Positions 1 to 8,100 of a DNA stretch of 11,411 nucleotides are shown one piece after another (the stretch's first letter is position 1; each line of letters begins with the position of its first letter). Source of the DNA: Bacillota bacterium (GTDB lineage: Bacteria; Bacillota; Clostridia; TANB77; CAG-465); NCBI GenBank assembly GCA_023460515.1, contig JAEWPS010000023.1:1-11411 (forward strand), read 5' to 3'. Under the pieces are notes generated by a model. The model was given only the letters and a program-made list of their open reading frames with translations. It did no database searches and was not told where the DNA came from. Both the position numbers and the translations under genes were made by a program.

Positions 1-3000
1 CAAGGCTGGGATTTGCTCACTGCCGTTGTAAGTGAGGCCGTCTGTTGCTCCCACCGTGGCATACTGGATATCCCGCGCTGTCAGATACAGCCCGCCATCG
101 CCGCTTTGTCCCGCAAGACCTGTGAGCGTGGGCAGCTTGCCGTCGGCAAATGTCCAAACGCCGCTGTCCCAAGCAGCAGTATCCCAATTACCTGCTGTCG
201 TCCAGAATCTGCCGCCAAACAAGGTCTGTGAGGTCACATCCGCGCCGTCCTTTGCACTTAGACCCTTATTTGCCCATGTGCCAGGAATACGGCTGAACGC
301 ATAGTTGTTCAAGAGAGAGCCGGAGGTGTTTCTGCCCACCACGCGCCCGAAATCGGATGCGCTTGCGTTGTTGATGGAAGGGTTCAATGCCGCACAATTT
401 TGCACGCTGCCACTGGTAACGCTTCCCGCAACGCCGCCGACATAGCGAACGCCTTTGATATTGCCGGTGCTGTAGCAATTTTGCACACTGCTGCTGCTAA
501 CGTCCCCCGCAACGCCGCCAACATAGCGTACTCCGGAAACACTGCTGTCACTGTAGCATCGTTGCACCGTAGTGGCTGCGTATTCAAGATACCCTATTAT
601 GCCGCCAACATAGTCTTTGCCAGTCACACTACCGGTACTGTAGCAGTTTTGTACTGTGCCGCTTGAAGCACGGCCCACCGTTCCGCCGACATTCTCATCA
701 CCGGATACGTTGCCAATAACGGCGCAGTTTCCTACTGCCGCATCCCAAGCAAATCCGGCTATGCCGCCGACACTGTTTTGTCCGTTGACGCTTGCGTCGA
801 TGATTCTGATATTCTGCACCTTGCTACCGATGTAGAGATAGCCGAATAAACCGATGTAATCAGCCGTCGACCGGGTGATAGTCAGCCCGGTAATGGTTTT
901 GTTGTTGCCATTAAAGTTTCCCTTGAATTGTTTTGCAGAGGTTCCAATGGGCATCCAGCCCTCCCCACTTGCATAGCTGGAAAGGTCAAGGTCTTTTTCC
1001 AGCCTGTAATACCTTCCAGAATCCGCATAAGGTGAGGTTCCCGCATTCACCAGTTCCGCCAGCTTGGCAAGGTCTGCGGCGGTTTTGATGAGATAGGGGC
1101 TGGCGCTTGTACCTAAGCCTTCAAAAAGGCTTGCGCCTGCCGGGAGCAAGTGCACCGGCATAGAGGCATCCTGCCCCGCAATGCCCTTGAGGATGGGCAG
1201 CTTGCCGGTTTCTATCGACCACACGGCGTTATCCCAATCTGCTGTGAAACCGGTCATAGTTGTCCAGAAGCCCCCCGCGTGGATTTCTTCGTCTGTTTTG
1301 GGAGCACCGTTATGATCTGTCAATGTGCCTCCGGACACCGTAACACCATTGAACGTCATTCCATCAAAAGCGATGTTGCCCGAAAGATCACTACTGGTAC
1401 TAATATAGCCTACCACGCGGCCCACAGTGCTGTCGGAGGAAACTGATGAGCTTAGCGCGGCACAGTTTTTTACCACCCCATTGTTAGAAAGTCCCACCAC
1501 GCCGCCGATGTGTTGTCTGCTTTTGCTGCCGATGCTGCCGGTGCTGTAGCAGTTTTGCACTGTGCCGGAGGTGGTGACCAATCCAATTACACCACCGACT
1601 ATCCTCGTGCCCCCAACGGCAGCAGTACTGTAGCAGTTTTTTACCATGCCACCTCCCTCAACGATTCCCGCTACGCCGCCTGAATAACTGCCCGAGGTGT
1701 AATCCATTGAGACGCGACCACCGCTCCAGCAATTTTCCACTGTACCCCCGTTGACTATGCCCACTACACCGCCAACAGAAGCTCCCTCTACACTACCGAT
1801 GACATAGCAGTATTGCACCATGCCGCCATCCATTTTCCCCGCTACGCCACCGACACCGGCATTATTTGTAAGGTTACCGCGAATACTTGCTCCCACTACG
1901 CCCAGATTCTTGACCGTTGCATCTTTCAGATAGCCGAACAAGCCCTCGGTAATGTATCTTTCAAAGGTAAATGTAATGTATAGCCCTGTGATTTTTTTCC
2001 CGCCGCCATCAAAGACACCCTTAAAGGGATTGTCTACGGCGGCGCCCTCAAAGTATTCGCCTGCGATACCGATAGGCATCCAGCCCTCCCCGCTGTTGTA
2101 GGCAGAAATGTCAAGGTCGTTCATCAGCTTGTAGTGTGCGGCATTATAGCTTGTATTGCCCTCATTCACCAGCTCCGCAAGCTTGGCAAGCTGGGCGGGG
2201 GTGTTGATTTGATATGGGTTTTCGCTGGTGCCGGCACCGAGAAAGTTTGGGTCGCTGCCATCCACTAGATACTCTGGCATATCAATCGCTGCGCCAAAGC
2301 CGGGCAGTTTGCCTTCTTCGTATATCCATGCCACATCATTGCCAAACAGTGCTTCAAAGAAGCCTGCCGCCCTGATATCGGCGGCTGTTTTGGATTCGCC
2401 GTCCACCTGATCCGCACCCTCAACAAGGGTTTTTGCGCTGCCATCCTCCGTCACCGTCATGCCGGAAAAAGCGATGTTGCCGGAAAGGATGGGGTCAGAA
2501 TCGGCAATCCCCACCACACGTCCGACATAGTTTGCGCCGGTGACGGTGACATTCAGCGCGGCACAGTTTTGCACAGAACCCTCGGAAACAGTTCCCACTA
2601 CGCCGCCGACACAAACTGTGCCGATGACGCTGGCGGTGCTGTAACAGTTTTTCACCGTACCGAAGTTGTTTCTCCCGACCACGCCTCCCGCATAGGTGCC
2701 CGTGCTTATCATGCTTCCAGAGCTATAGCAGTTTTCTACCGTGCTACCGAAGATAAACCCTACCACGCTGCCGGTATAGCCTTTACCGTAAATGATGCCA
2801 CTCAAGGAACAGCCTTGCACTATGCCATTGTCATAAACAGACCCTGTCACACCTCCGACACAAGTGTTGCCTTCGATGCTCACATTTTGCAACGTCAAAT
2901 TCTTTATCGTACCTCCGATGGTGCATCCAAACAGTCCGACATGAGATTGCTCGCTACGGCTGATATATAGTCCCGTAATGGTCTTGCCGTTACCATCAAA

Positions 3001-4125
3001 GATGCCTTTAAATGGTTGATCATATGTGCCAATAGGCACCCATCCCCCGCCTTTGGAGTATGCCGAGAGGTCAATTTCTTTCATCAGTTTCAGGCTGACC
3101 TTTGCGCCTGCGTTGTTGAACAAAAACAGCTCCAGCCCGTTTGGGCGGGCATTCACCAGCGTGGCAATTTCCGCAAGCTGCGCTGCCGTGGTAATTTCCA
3201 GCGGGCTTTCTGTTGTACCGCCGCCCGCCATGCGCGCCGCCATCCGCTCCGCGCTGACTGGTATGAACACGGTCATGCGGGGAGGCTCTACACCGTCCGT
3301 GGCTTTATAGTCCTCGCCCAAAGTGGCTGTAAATACATACAGCCCACGTTGGGGATTTTCTGGGTCATAATCCTGTTCGGTATCCCATGTCACCGGGATT
3401 TGAACCGTTTCGCCCTTGACCGTACCGCTTACGGTTTCCGGGAATTCCGGTGCGGTGGTGTTTTGCCAGCGAACATTCTCGGGCAATTCTTCAAAGGCTG
3501 TAACTGTGCCTATAATGGTAACCGCACCAACGGTCACGGCGATTGCCGGGACTTCCACACCGCTGGCAAGGGTAAGTCCCTCCGGTAGCTCGGGAGTAAA
3601 AATATATGTACCCGCTGTTTCACCGTTGTATTCCGGTGATGAAGTCCATGTGACAGGCATGGGAGCAGTGAGTATACCTGTGCTGCCCACAGTTTTCTCT
3701 GCAGGCTCGGCTTCCATGTTGCTCCCGGTCTCCTCCGCATCGGAAGGGGGGGCGATTTCAGCTTCCTCGCCGCTTACGAAATCCTCCATATTGTCAATGC
3801 CAATCGCTGACCCGCTTACCGTATCGGTGCTACCTGAATCCGAATCAGCATCACCGGAATCCAGAACCGGGTCTTCCCCCGAAGCCGCAAGCCGTACCGT
3901 TGCCCTCAGGGTATTTGGCAGTTCCAAATCCGCCTGTGATGTACCCATCGGCACATTCTGAACCGCAATGTCCGATTCCAGCGCCTCAAAAGCGGTTACC
4001 TCACCGCTTGCGCCAATGGGAAATGCGCCTGTTTCAGCCAGCGCCGAGACAGGCGACATACCCATAACCATGATGACGGACAACACCATAGCCGTGAGCC
4101 GTTGAATTGGTTTCCTTTTACTCAT
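1..4125 (-). CDS. Giant exported GLUG-repeat surface protein A (3' end outside window)
   Basis: The frame is open from ATG 4125 to the window edge (1375 codons, no stop), so the C-terminus is missing. GGAGG at 4133-4137 lies 7 nt before the ATG. Residues 1-30 form a signal peptide (KRK, hydrophobic core, cleavage after SALA). Residues about 42-200 are an Ig-like domain carrying a long acidic insert (about 81-154), and 201-290 are a second Ig-like domain (PVTWD, GLYVFTATL). Three tandem modules follow at about 301-613, 629-984 and 1003-1340. Each has a PYxIxTxAxLAxLAxLVN-like opening, a DLDLSxY/GEGWMPIG segment, several GLUG repeats (VGGVxG...VQNCYSTG) and a GKLPxLxG ending. A further domain starts near 1355 (TYNGSEQIPAL). 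It is likely a wall-attached adhesin; any SLH or other anchor would lie beyond the edge. It is paralogous to the surface protein at 5187-9566 and divergent from tetR A. The exact ligand is unknown. Confidence 0.92.
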   Translation of the reverse strand, partial: MSKRKPIQRLTAMVLSVIMVMGMSPVSALAETGAFPIGASGEVTAFEALESDIAVQNVPMGTSQADLELPNTLRATVRLAASGEDPVLDSGDADSDSGSTDTVSGSAIGIDNMEDFVSGEEAEIAPPSDAEETGSNMEAEPAEKTVGSTGILTAPMPVTWTSSPEYNGETAGTYIFTPELPEGLTLASGVEVPAIAVTVGAVTIIGTVTAFEELPENVRWQNTTAPEFPETVSGTVKGETVQIPVTWDTEQDYDPENPQRGLYVFTATLGEDYKATDGVEPPRMTVFIPVSAERMAARMAGGGTTESPLEITTAAQLAEIATLVNARPNGLELFLFNNAGAKVSLKLMKEIDLSAYSKGGGWVPIGTYDQPFKGIFDGNGKTITGLYISRSEQSHVGLFGCTIGGTIKNLTLQNVSIEGNTCVGGVTGSVYDNGIVQGCSLSGIIYGKGYTGSVVGFIFGSTVENCYSSGSMISTGTYAGGVVGRNNFGTVKNCYSTASVIGTVCVGGVVGTVSEGSVQNCAALNVTVTGANYVGRVVGIADSDPILSGNIAFSGMTVTEDGSAKTLVEGADQVDGESKTAADIRAAGFFEALFGNDVAWIYEEGKLPGFGAAIDMPEYLVDGSDPNFLGAGTSENPYQINTPAQLAKLAELVNEGNTSYNAAHYKLMNDLDISAYNSGEGWMPIGIAGEYFEGAAVDNPFKGVFDGGGKKITGLYITFTFERYITEGLFGYLKDATVKNLGVVGASIRGNLTNNAGVGGVAGKMDGGMVQYCYVIGSVEGASVGGVVGIVNGGTVENCWSGGRVSMDYTSGSYSGGVAGIVEGGGMVKNCYSTAAVGGTRIVGGVIGLVTTSGTVQNCYSTGSIGSKSRQHIGGVVGLSNNGVVKNCAALSSSVSSDSTVGRVVGYISTSSDLSGNIAFDGMTFNGVTVSGGTLTDHNGAPKTDEEIHAGGFWTTMTGFTADWDNAVWSIETGKLPILKGIAGQDASMPVHLLPAGASLFEGLGTSASPYLIKTAADLAKLAELVNAGTSPYADSGRYYRLEKDLDLSSYASGEGWMPIGTSAKQFKGNFNGNNKTITGLTITRSTADYIGLFGYLYIGSKVQNIRIIDASVNGQNSVGGIAGFAWDAAVGNCAVIGNVSGDENVGGTVGRASSGTVQNCYSTGSVTGKDYVGGIIGYLEYAATTVQRCYSDSSVSGVRYVGGVAGDVSSSSVQNCYSTGNIKGVRYVGGVAGSVTSGSVQNCAALNPSINNASASDFGRVVGRNTSGSLLNNYAFSRIPGTWANKGLSAKDGADVTSQTLFGGRFWTTAGNWDTAAWDSGVWTFADGKLPTLTGLAGQSGDGGLYLTARDIQYATVGATDGLTYNGSEQIPAL
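106..3225 (-). repeat. Three tandem ~1 kb GLUG modules within surface protein A
   Basis: Module 1 is encoded at 2287-3225, module 2 at 1174-2241 and module 3 at 106-1119. All three share the order: opening helix with LAxLAELVN, D-L-D-[LI]-S-x-Y, W-[MV]-P-I-G, F-[DN]-G-x-x-K-x-I-T-G-L, [LV]-F-G, then five or six GLUG units with an NC or NCYS motif, a VGRVVG (or FGRVVG) cap unit, and GKLPxLxG. The single module of surface protein B (encoded at 7629-8999) has the same order but is longer, at about 457 residues. Each module is probably one beta-helical blade, so copy number sets the length of the stalk. Confidence 0.85.
425..531 (-). repeat. Near-identical GLUG DNA repeat units, 81-bp period
   Basis: Bases 425-450 and 506-531 match at 24 of 26 positions and are 81 bp (27 codons) apart, exactly one GLUG unit. 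A second conserved segment encodes VQNCYSTG: 463-486 and 1537-1560 match at 23 of 24 positions although they lie in different modules. Related copies occur near 631-654 and 1625-1640. These are in-frame direct repeats inside the surface protein A gene. Confidence 0.75.
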
Positions 4126-4132
4126 ACCGTTT

Positions 4133-4137
4133 CCTCC
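4133..4137 (-). promoter_or_regulatory. Ribosome binding site of surface protein A
   Basis: GGAGG on the minus strand lies 7 nt upstream of ATG 4123-4125. The same GTGGAGGAAA context precedes surface protein B, which supports both starts. Confidence 0.85.
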
Positions 4138-4233
4138 ACTTCGCATCCTAAAATTCCTATTGAATCTTCAAATGATCCCATACACTTTTGTCAGGGAAAA
4201 TACGAAAAATTGTAACCATTTTAGATAGACCGC

Positions 4234-4262
4234 TTGAATTAAAGGCTGTCAGGTGCTATACT
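4234..4262 (+). promoter_or_regulatory. Candidate promoter of tetR A
   Basis: TTGAAT (4234-4239), 17-bp spacer, TATACT (4257-4262). The predicted start is near 4269, giving a leader of about 86 nt. The 30-bp block 4233-4262 matches 9617-9646 at 25 of 30 positions, and both hexamers and the 17-bp spacing are unchanged, which suggests selection on this element. A second TATACT at 4313-4318 lacks a good -35 box and is the less likely start. Confidence 0.65.
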
Positions 4263-4280
4263 AAAATTGAAAATAACCCA

Positions 4281-4304
4281 ACTTAGTGAACTTAGTCACT
4301 TACT
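4281..4304. promoter_or_regulatory. Candidate TetR operator A
   Basis: The inverted repeat AGTGA (4285-4289) / TCACT (4296-4300) has a 6-bp spacer. Three direct copies of ACTTAGT/ACTTACT (4281, 4290, 4298) are superimposed on it. It lies between the two predicted start sites (about 4269 and 4304), so a bound dimer could obstruct both promoters. It shares the 8-mer TTAGTGAA (4283-4290) with the operator candidate of the second unit, where it is on the opposite strand. The arms are short, so the assignment depends on position and on the paralogous site. Confidence 0.5.
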
Positions 4305-4310
4305 TGTTTT

Positions 4311-4339
4311 ATTATACTTTACTTTTTGAGAAAATTCAA
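4311..4339 (-). promoter_or_regulatory. Candidate promoter of surface protein A
   Basis: Reading the minus strand: TTGAAT (4339-4334), 17-bp spacer, TATAAT (4316-4311), a near-consensus housekeeping-sigma promoter. The predicted start is near 4304, giving a leader of about 180 nt. The -35 box ends one base before the tetR A ribosome binding site. The same element, with the same spacing and TATAAT box, lies upstream of surface protein B. Confidence 0.68.
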
Positions 4340-4354
4340 TAGAGGAGAGAAAAT

Positions 4355-4981
4355 ATGAGAGAGAAAAAGCCTGACAAAAGAAAGGTGCAGGGAGCGGAAA
4401 CGAAAAAGAAGCTGTATGAGATTGCGGAAAGGTTATTTACAGAACGCAATTTCTCCGATGTGAACGTAGAGGACATCACCGATGAAGCGGGTATCACCAA
4501 GGGCGCCTTTTATGTACACTTCGAGTCCAAGGATGCGCTGATTGCTATTTTGGTTGCAGACCATGCCGCGAAGACTGATGCGGATTACAAAACTTTTTTG
4601 GAATCATTGCCCGATGATATGCCAGCTTCATTGGTGCTGTTTGCTTTAGCAGAAAGAATTGCAGATACGCTTGCCAACACGTTCGGCTGCAAAAATATGA
4701 CTAAGATTTATCAGATGCTACTCTCTGGAACAGCAGGTACAGAAGCGGTAAAGGGGTACGGACGGGAGCTTTATGCATTGGTCTACAACATTTTAGAAAA
4801 AGGCCTTCGCAGCGGGAAATTTACATCTTCCTTGCCGTCGGAAACGCTTTCCCGGCATTTTGTAATGGCGATACGGGGTGTTAGCTATGAATGGTGTGTC
4901 CGCTATCCCGATTTTAATTTGAGAGAGCAGGTTATATCACATATCCGTCTGCTGATAGAAGGAATTAAAGCCCATGATTAA
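4355..4981 (+). CDS. TetR-family transcriptional regulator A
   Basis: This is a 208-residue protein, a usual length for TetR/AcrR repressors. An N-terminal three-helix DNA-binding domain spans about residues 15-62, with the helix-turn-helix near VEDITDEAGITKGAFYVHF (38-56), the typical TetR pattern. Residues 63-208 form the expected all-helical dimerisation and ligand domain. The start is ATG 4355 with AGAGGAG at 4341-4347, 7 nt upstream. It is transcribed away from surface protein A, with a candidate operator at 4281-4304 between them, so it probably represses both itself and that gene. Its paralogue at 9738-10367 is identical over residues 1-62 and diverges mainly at 63-118. The inducing signal cannot be read from the sequence. 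The family call is strong; the target is inferred. Confidence 0.93.
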   Translation: MREKKPDKRKVQGAETKKKLYEIAERLFTERNFSDVNVEDITDEAGITKGAFYVHFESKDALIAILVADHAAKTDADYKTFLESLPDDMPASLVLFALAERIADTLANTFGCKNMTKIYQMLLSGTAGTEAVKGYGRELYALVYNILEKGLRSGKFTSSLPSETLSRHFVMAIRGVSYEWCVRYPDFNLREQVISHIRLLIEGIKAHD

Positions 4982-5186
4982 ATTGTAAGATACCTCTCTC
5001 GCCATAGCCCAGTGAAAGACGGTATCCTGAGACCCCAAATTATCCGTCAAAATCCGCAAAGGGTCTGCCCTCTTGAAAGAGAGCAGACCCTTTGCGGATT
5101 TTGGCAGTCAGATTATCATAGCGCATAAACGCCTTAGACCCTCGGCTTTTGCCGGGTTTGCCTATAGCTTTATTGATTTGTTGTTC
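4982..5186. other. Convergent intergenic region without a gene
   Basis: Surface protein B and tetR A converge here. The only strong structure is the hairpin at 5048-5103. A small imperfect stem with GC core 5143-5146 / 5151-5154 and a TTTT loop is too short to call. I see no coding signal. Confidence 0.6.
5048..5103. terminator. Strong bidirectional terminator hairpin
   Basis: Arms 5048-5068 and 5083-5103 are perfect 21-bp reverse complements. The 14-nt interior can extend the stem (CTCT/AGAG) after one mismatch, leaving a TGAA loop. Both arms carry a CAAAATCC/GGATTTTG outer end, so transcripts on either strand finish with a short T run. It lies between the converging stop codons of tetR A (4981) and surface protein B (5187), the expected place for a shared terminator. 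The T run is short, so efficiency in either direction is uncertain. Confidence 0.75.
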
Positions 5187-8100
5187 TTACTTCGTCTTTC
5201 TCATGCCGTTTTTGTCTACCTCATAGCCATCCACTTTCGTGTCTTTAGCAAGGGAGCCATCGGCGTTGAAGTAATACCATTTGCCATCGATCTGGAGCCA
5301 CTTGCCAGATACCATCAGGCCATCTTTTGTGAAGTAATAGCGTTTGTCGCTGATGTCCAGCCAGCCCATAGCGGCCTTGTTCCCTGAATAGTAGCGCCAG
5401 TTGTCGCCATCCTTCACCCAGCCGGTTTTCAGTGTGCCATCGGTGTTAAAGAAGTGTTTTGTACCATCAAGGGTCTGTGTGCCAGTCAGAGCCTTGCCGT
5501 CCTTGTAGTATAGGTACTGCCCAGCGTCGTTTTTCGCCCAGACCTGTGCGGTTGCAGGGTCGATGGTCAGCTTGATATAGCGGTGGAGCATGGCGCTGAC
5601 CTCGGCACGGGTGGCGCTCTGCTTGGGATTGAATTTGTTGTTCGTGCTGCCCATCATGATGCCTGCCTGTTGCATAGCTGTGACCGCCGTTTTATAGGCA
5701 CTGCCGATGCTGGAAGCATCCGCAAAGGTTGCGGCAGTGCGGGTCACAGGCAGCTTGTAGCCGGTGGCTTTCGCATAGTTTGCGAAAATGACCGCGATTT
5801 CCTCACGGGTGATTGCCCGGTCGGGTGCAAACTGTCCATTGCCGATTCCCTGTATGATGTCTTTGCTGCGCGCCCATTCAATATAGGGACGGAAGGCGCT
5901 GTCTGCTTTCACATCAGTAAAGCTGTTGGTGGTATAGAGCTTCGTGTCCACACCTGTCAGTCTGCCGAGGGCGGTTACCAGCATTCCCCGTGTCATGGCC
6001 GTGTTCGGCGCAAAGGTTGTTTTTGATGTGCCAGAGAGAAGCCCCCTACCTACCACATAGTCAATCGCTTCCTTGCCCCAATGGTTTCCGATGTCGGTGA
6101 ACTTGGCGCTTGGAGCTTCGTAACCCACGCCGTACACCGAGAAGTGGTTGGTGGGAATGAGGATGCTCCGGCTGTTTGCGTCATGCACCGAGCCGGGGAT
6201 GCGTGTCACATTGCCGTTTCCATCCACATACACGCCGTAGAGATAGCCTGCGGCTTCGTTTCTGCCGGGAGTATAGGGGATAGCAAGGGTGGCGGTGCCG
6301 CTTCCAAGGCTGGTGATATTGTGTGTCTTGCCGTCCTTGTCGGTGTAGCTGATGGTGATGTGATACACCGGACGGTTGCCGATGAGTTTCTTTGCCTCGT
6401 TGGAAAGCCCGGTTGCCGGAGCGATGCTGATGGTAATATTTCCACCGCTCTGCTTCTGGATTTCCTTGAGGGCGGTGAGGTCAAGTCCGAGAGAAACCGG
6501 CGCACCGTTTATCTCAAGGCTGGTTACTCCCGCTTTCACAAGGCTGTTCAGAGAATTTGGGGTCAGGGTTGCTGTCAGGGCATTTGCGCCCTGTGGCATG
6601 GTAACATTTAGCTCAACAGCGGTTCCGTTGGCGGTTTTGCCCTGTGCCTTTGCGTCGGCCTGCGCCTTTGCAATGGCATCCGTAATGGTTTTATCCGAAA
6701 TTACCGCACTGGCCGTTCCGCCTGTGCCTGCTGTAGCCGTGATAGGAACCGATGCCGTAACAGGTTGGTCAGGCTTCTTTTCCGGTGTTGTTGTGGTTGG
6801 TGTTGTCGCGCTGCTGTCTGATGAGCTTCCACTACCGTCGCCGCTCCCACCTGAGCCGCCGGTGTAGCTCCAGCCTGCCGTAACGGTTACATTGTTTGCA
6901 GGCATGGTAAAGGTGGTCGAGGCACTGCCGGGACTTGCAAGGGTTACGCCGCTTGTCGTCCAGCCGGTAAAGCTGTAATTGCTGCGGCTGCCTGCGGCAA
7001 TCGTAACCGTCACGCCCTGTGCATAGCTGCCTGCACCGGTGGCTCCCAAACCACCGCTATTCAGGGTGACAATATAAGTGGGATCAGGAACAGCCGGGTT
7101 ATCCTTGTAGGTCGCCCCAATGGTAATTGCTTCCGCCGGCATTCGGATGGTAATTGGGTTGGCGGCAGCGTTACTCAAATCCAATGTGCCGGAGGTGACG
7201 ATCCACCTGTCAAACAGCTTATTCTCCGCCGGAGCGGCTGCTGTAATGGTGACATTCTCACCCTCGGCATATTCCCCGGAGCCGGAGCCGCTGTTCACGG
7301 TCAAGTTATACTTGACTGTAGGCGGATCTGTAACTGTAACACTGGCGGTACCTTTTTTGCTGCTATCGCCGGTAGCGGTTGCCGCAATAATCAAAGTTTC
7401 TGCCGTTTCGTCAGCCGCCACGGTGAGCATACCGGTGGAATCGATGGTCGTACCGGCATGAGCCGCCCCGTTCACACTCCATGTCACGGTATCATCTATA
7501 GTGCCGATGCCGGAAACAGCGGCGGTGAAGCTCTTTGTCGCGCCTTTCTGCACACTGATGGAGTCTGGGGAAACCATCACAACAGCGATGCCGGAAATAT
7601 GGCTTGGGAATTCATCACTTTGATGAGACAGGCCGGTGAGCATCGGCAGCTTGCCCTCAGTCAGCGTCCACACCCCTGCGGCGCTCCAGCTTTCCGCTAA
7701 CGCCCCCGTTGTCCACAGGGGGTACAAAGTAGCGACATCCGCATTTTCACCGTCTTTCAGCCAGTGGTAATCTTCTTCAGGGATTAATTCTTCACCCCAG
7801 AGAAGTTGCATACCGCTCCACGCAAAATTATCAGATACTGTATTGTCCCAAATATTATCCATAGCAGTGATGCGCGCGACGTTGCCCATCTCTCCATCCT
7901 TGATGACGGTTTGCCCCAACGCAACGCAACCGGTTATAGTGTTTGCATCGCCCGAACCATTCTGGATCCATCCGACCACACCGCTGACTCCGCCACGCTC
8001 GATGATGTTTACTTCACCTCTGATGTTACCGGTGGTAAGGCAGTTCGTTACCGCACTGCCCTCTTGTGCAAAGCCTGCCACACCGCCAACGCTATTTGCG

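Noticed and set aside
400..1650. Regularly spaced short DNA repeats resembling a CRISPR array
   Set aside because: The repeats are imperfect, in frame at codon multiples, and encode GLUG motifs; spacers are not unique unrelated sequences.
3416..3961. Long plus-strand open frame opposite surface protein A (181 codons)
   Set aside because: It lies wholly within a minus-strand coding frame with signal peptide, domains and a good ribosome binding site. It is a low-complexity S/V/P/A antisense shadow with no start signal.
4257..4265. Minus-strand AGTATAG as a -10 box for surface protein A
   Set aside because: No -35-like hexamer at 16-18 bp. The TATAAT at 4311-4316 with TTGAAT 17 bp away is far better and is conserved in the paralogous unit.
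5141..5160. Small CGGC-TTTT-GCCG stem as a terminator
   Set aside because: Only four GC pairs plus a wobble and no real T tract, and it sits beside the much stronger hairpin at 5048-5103.
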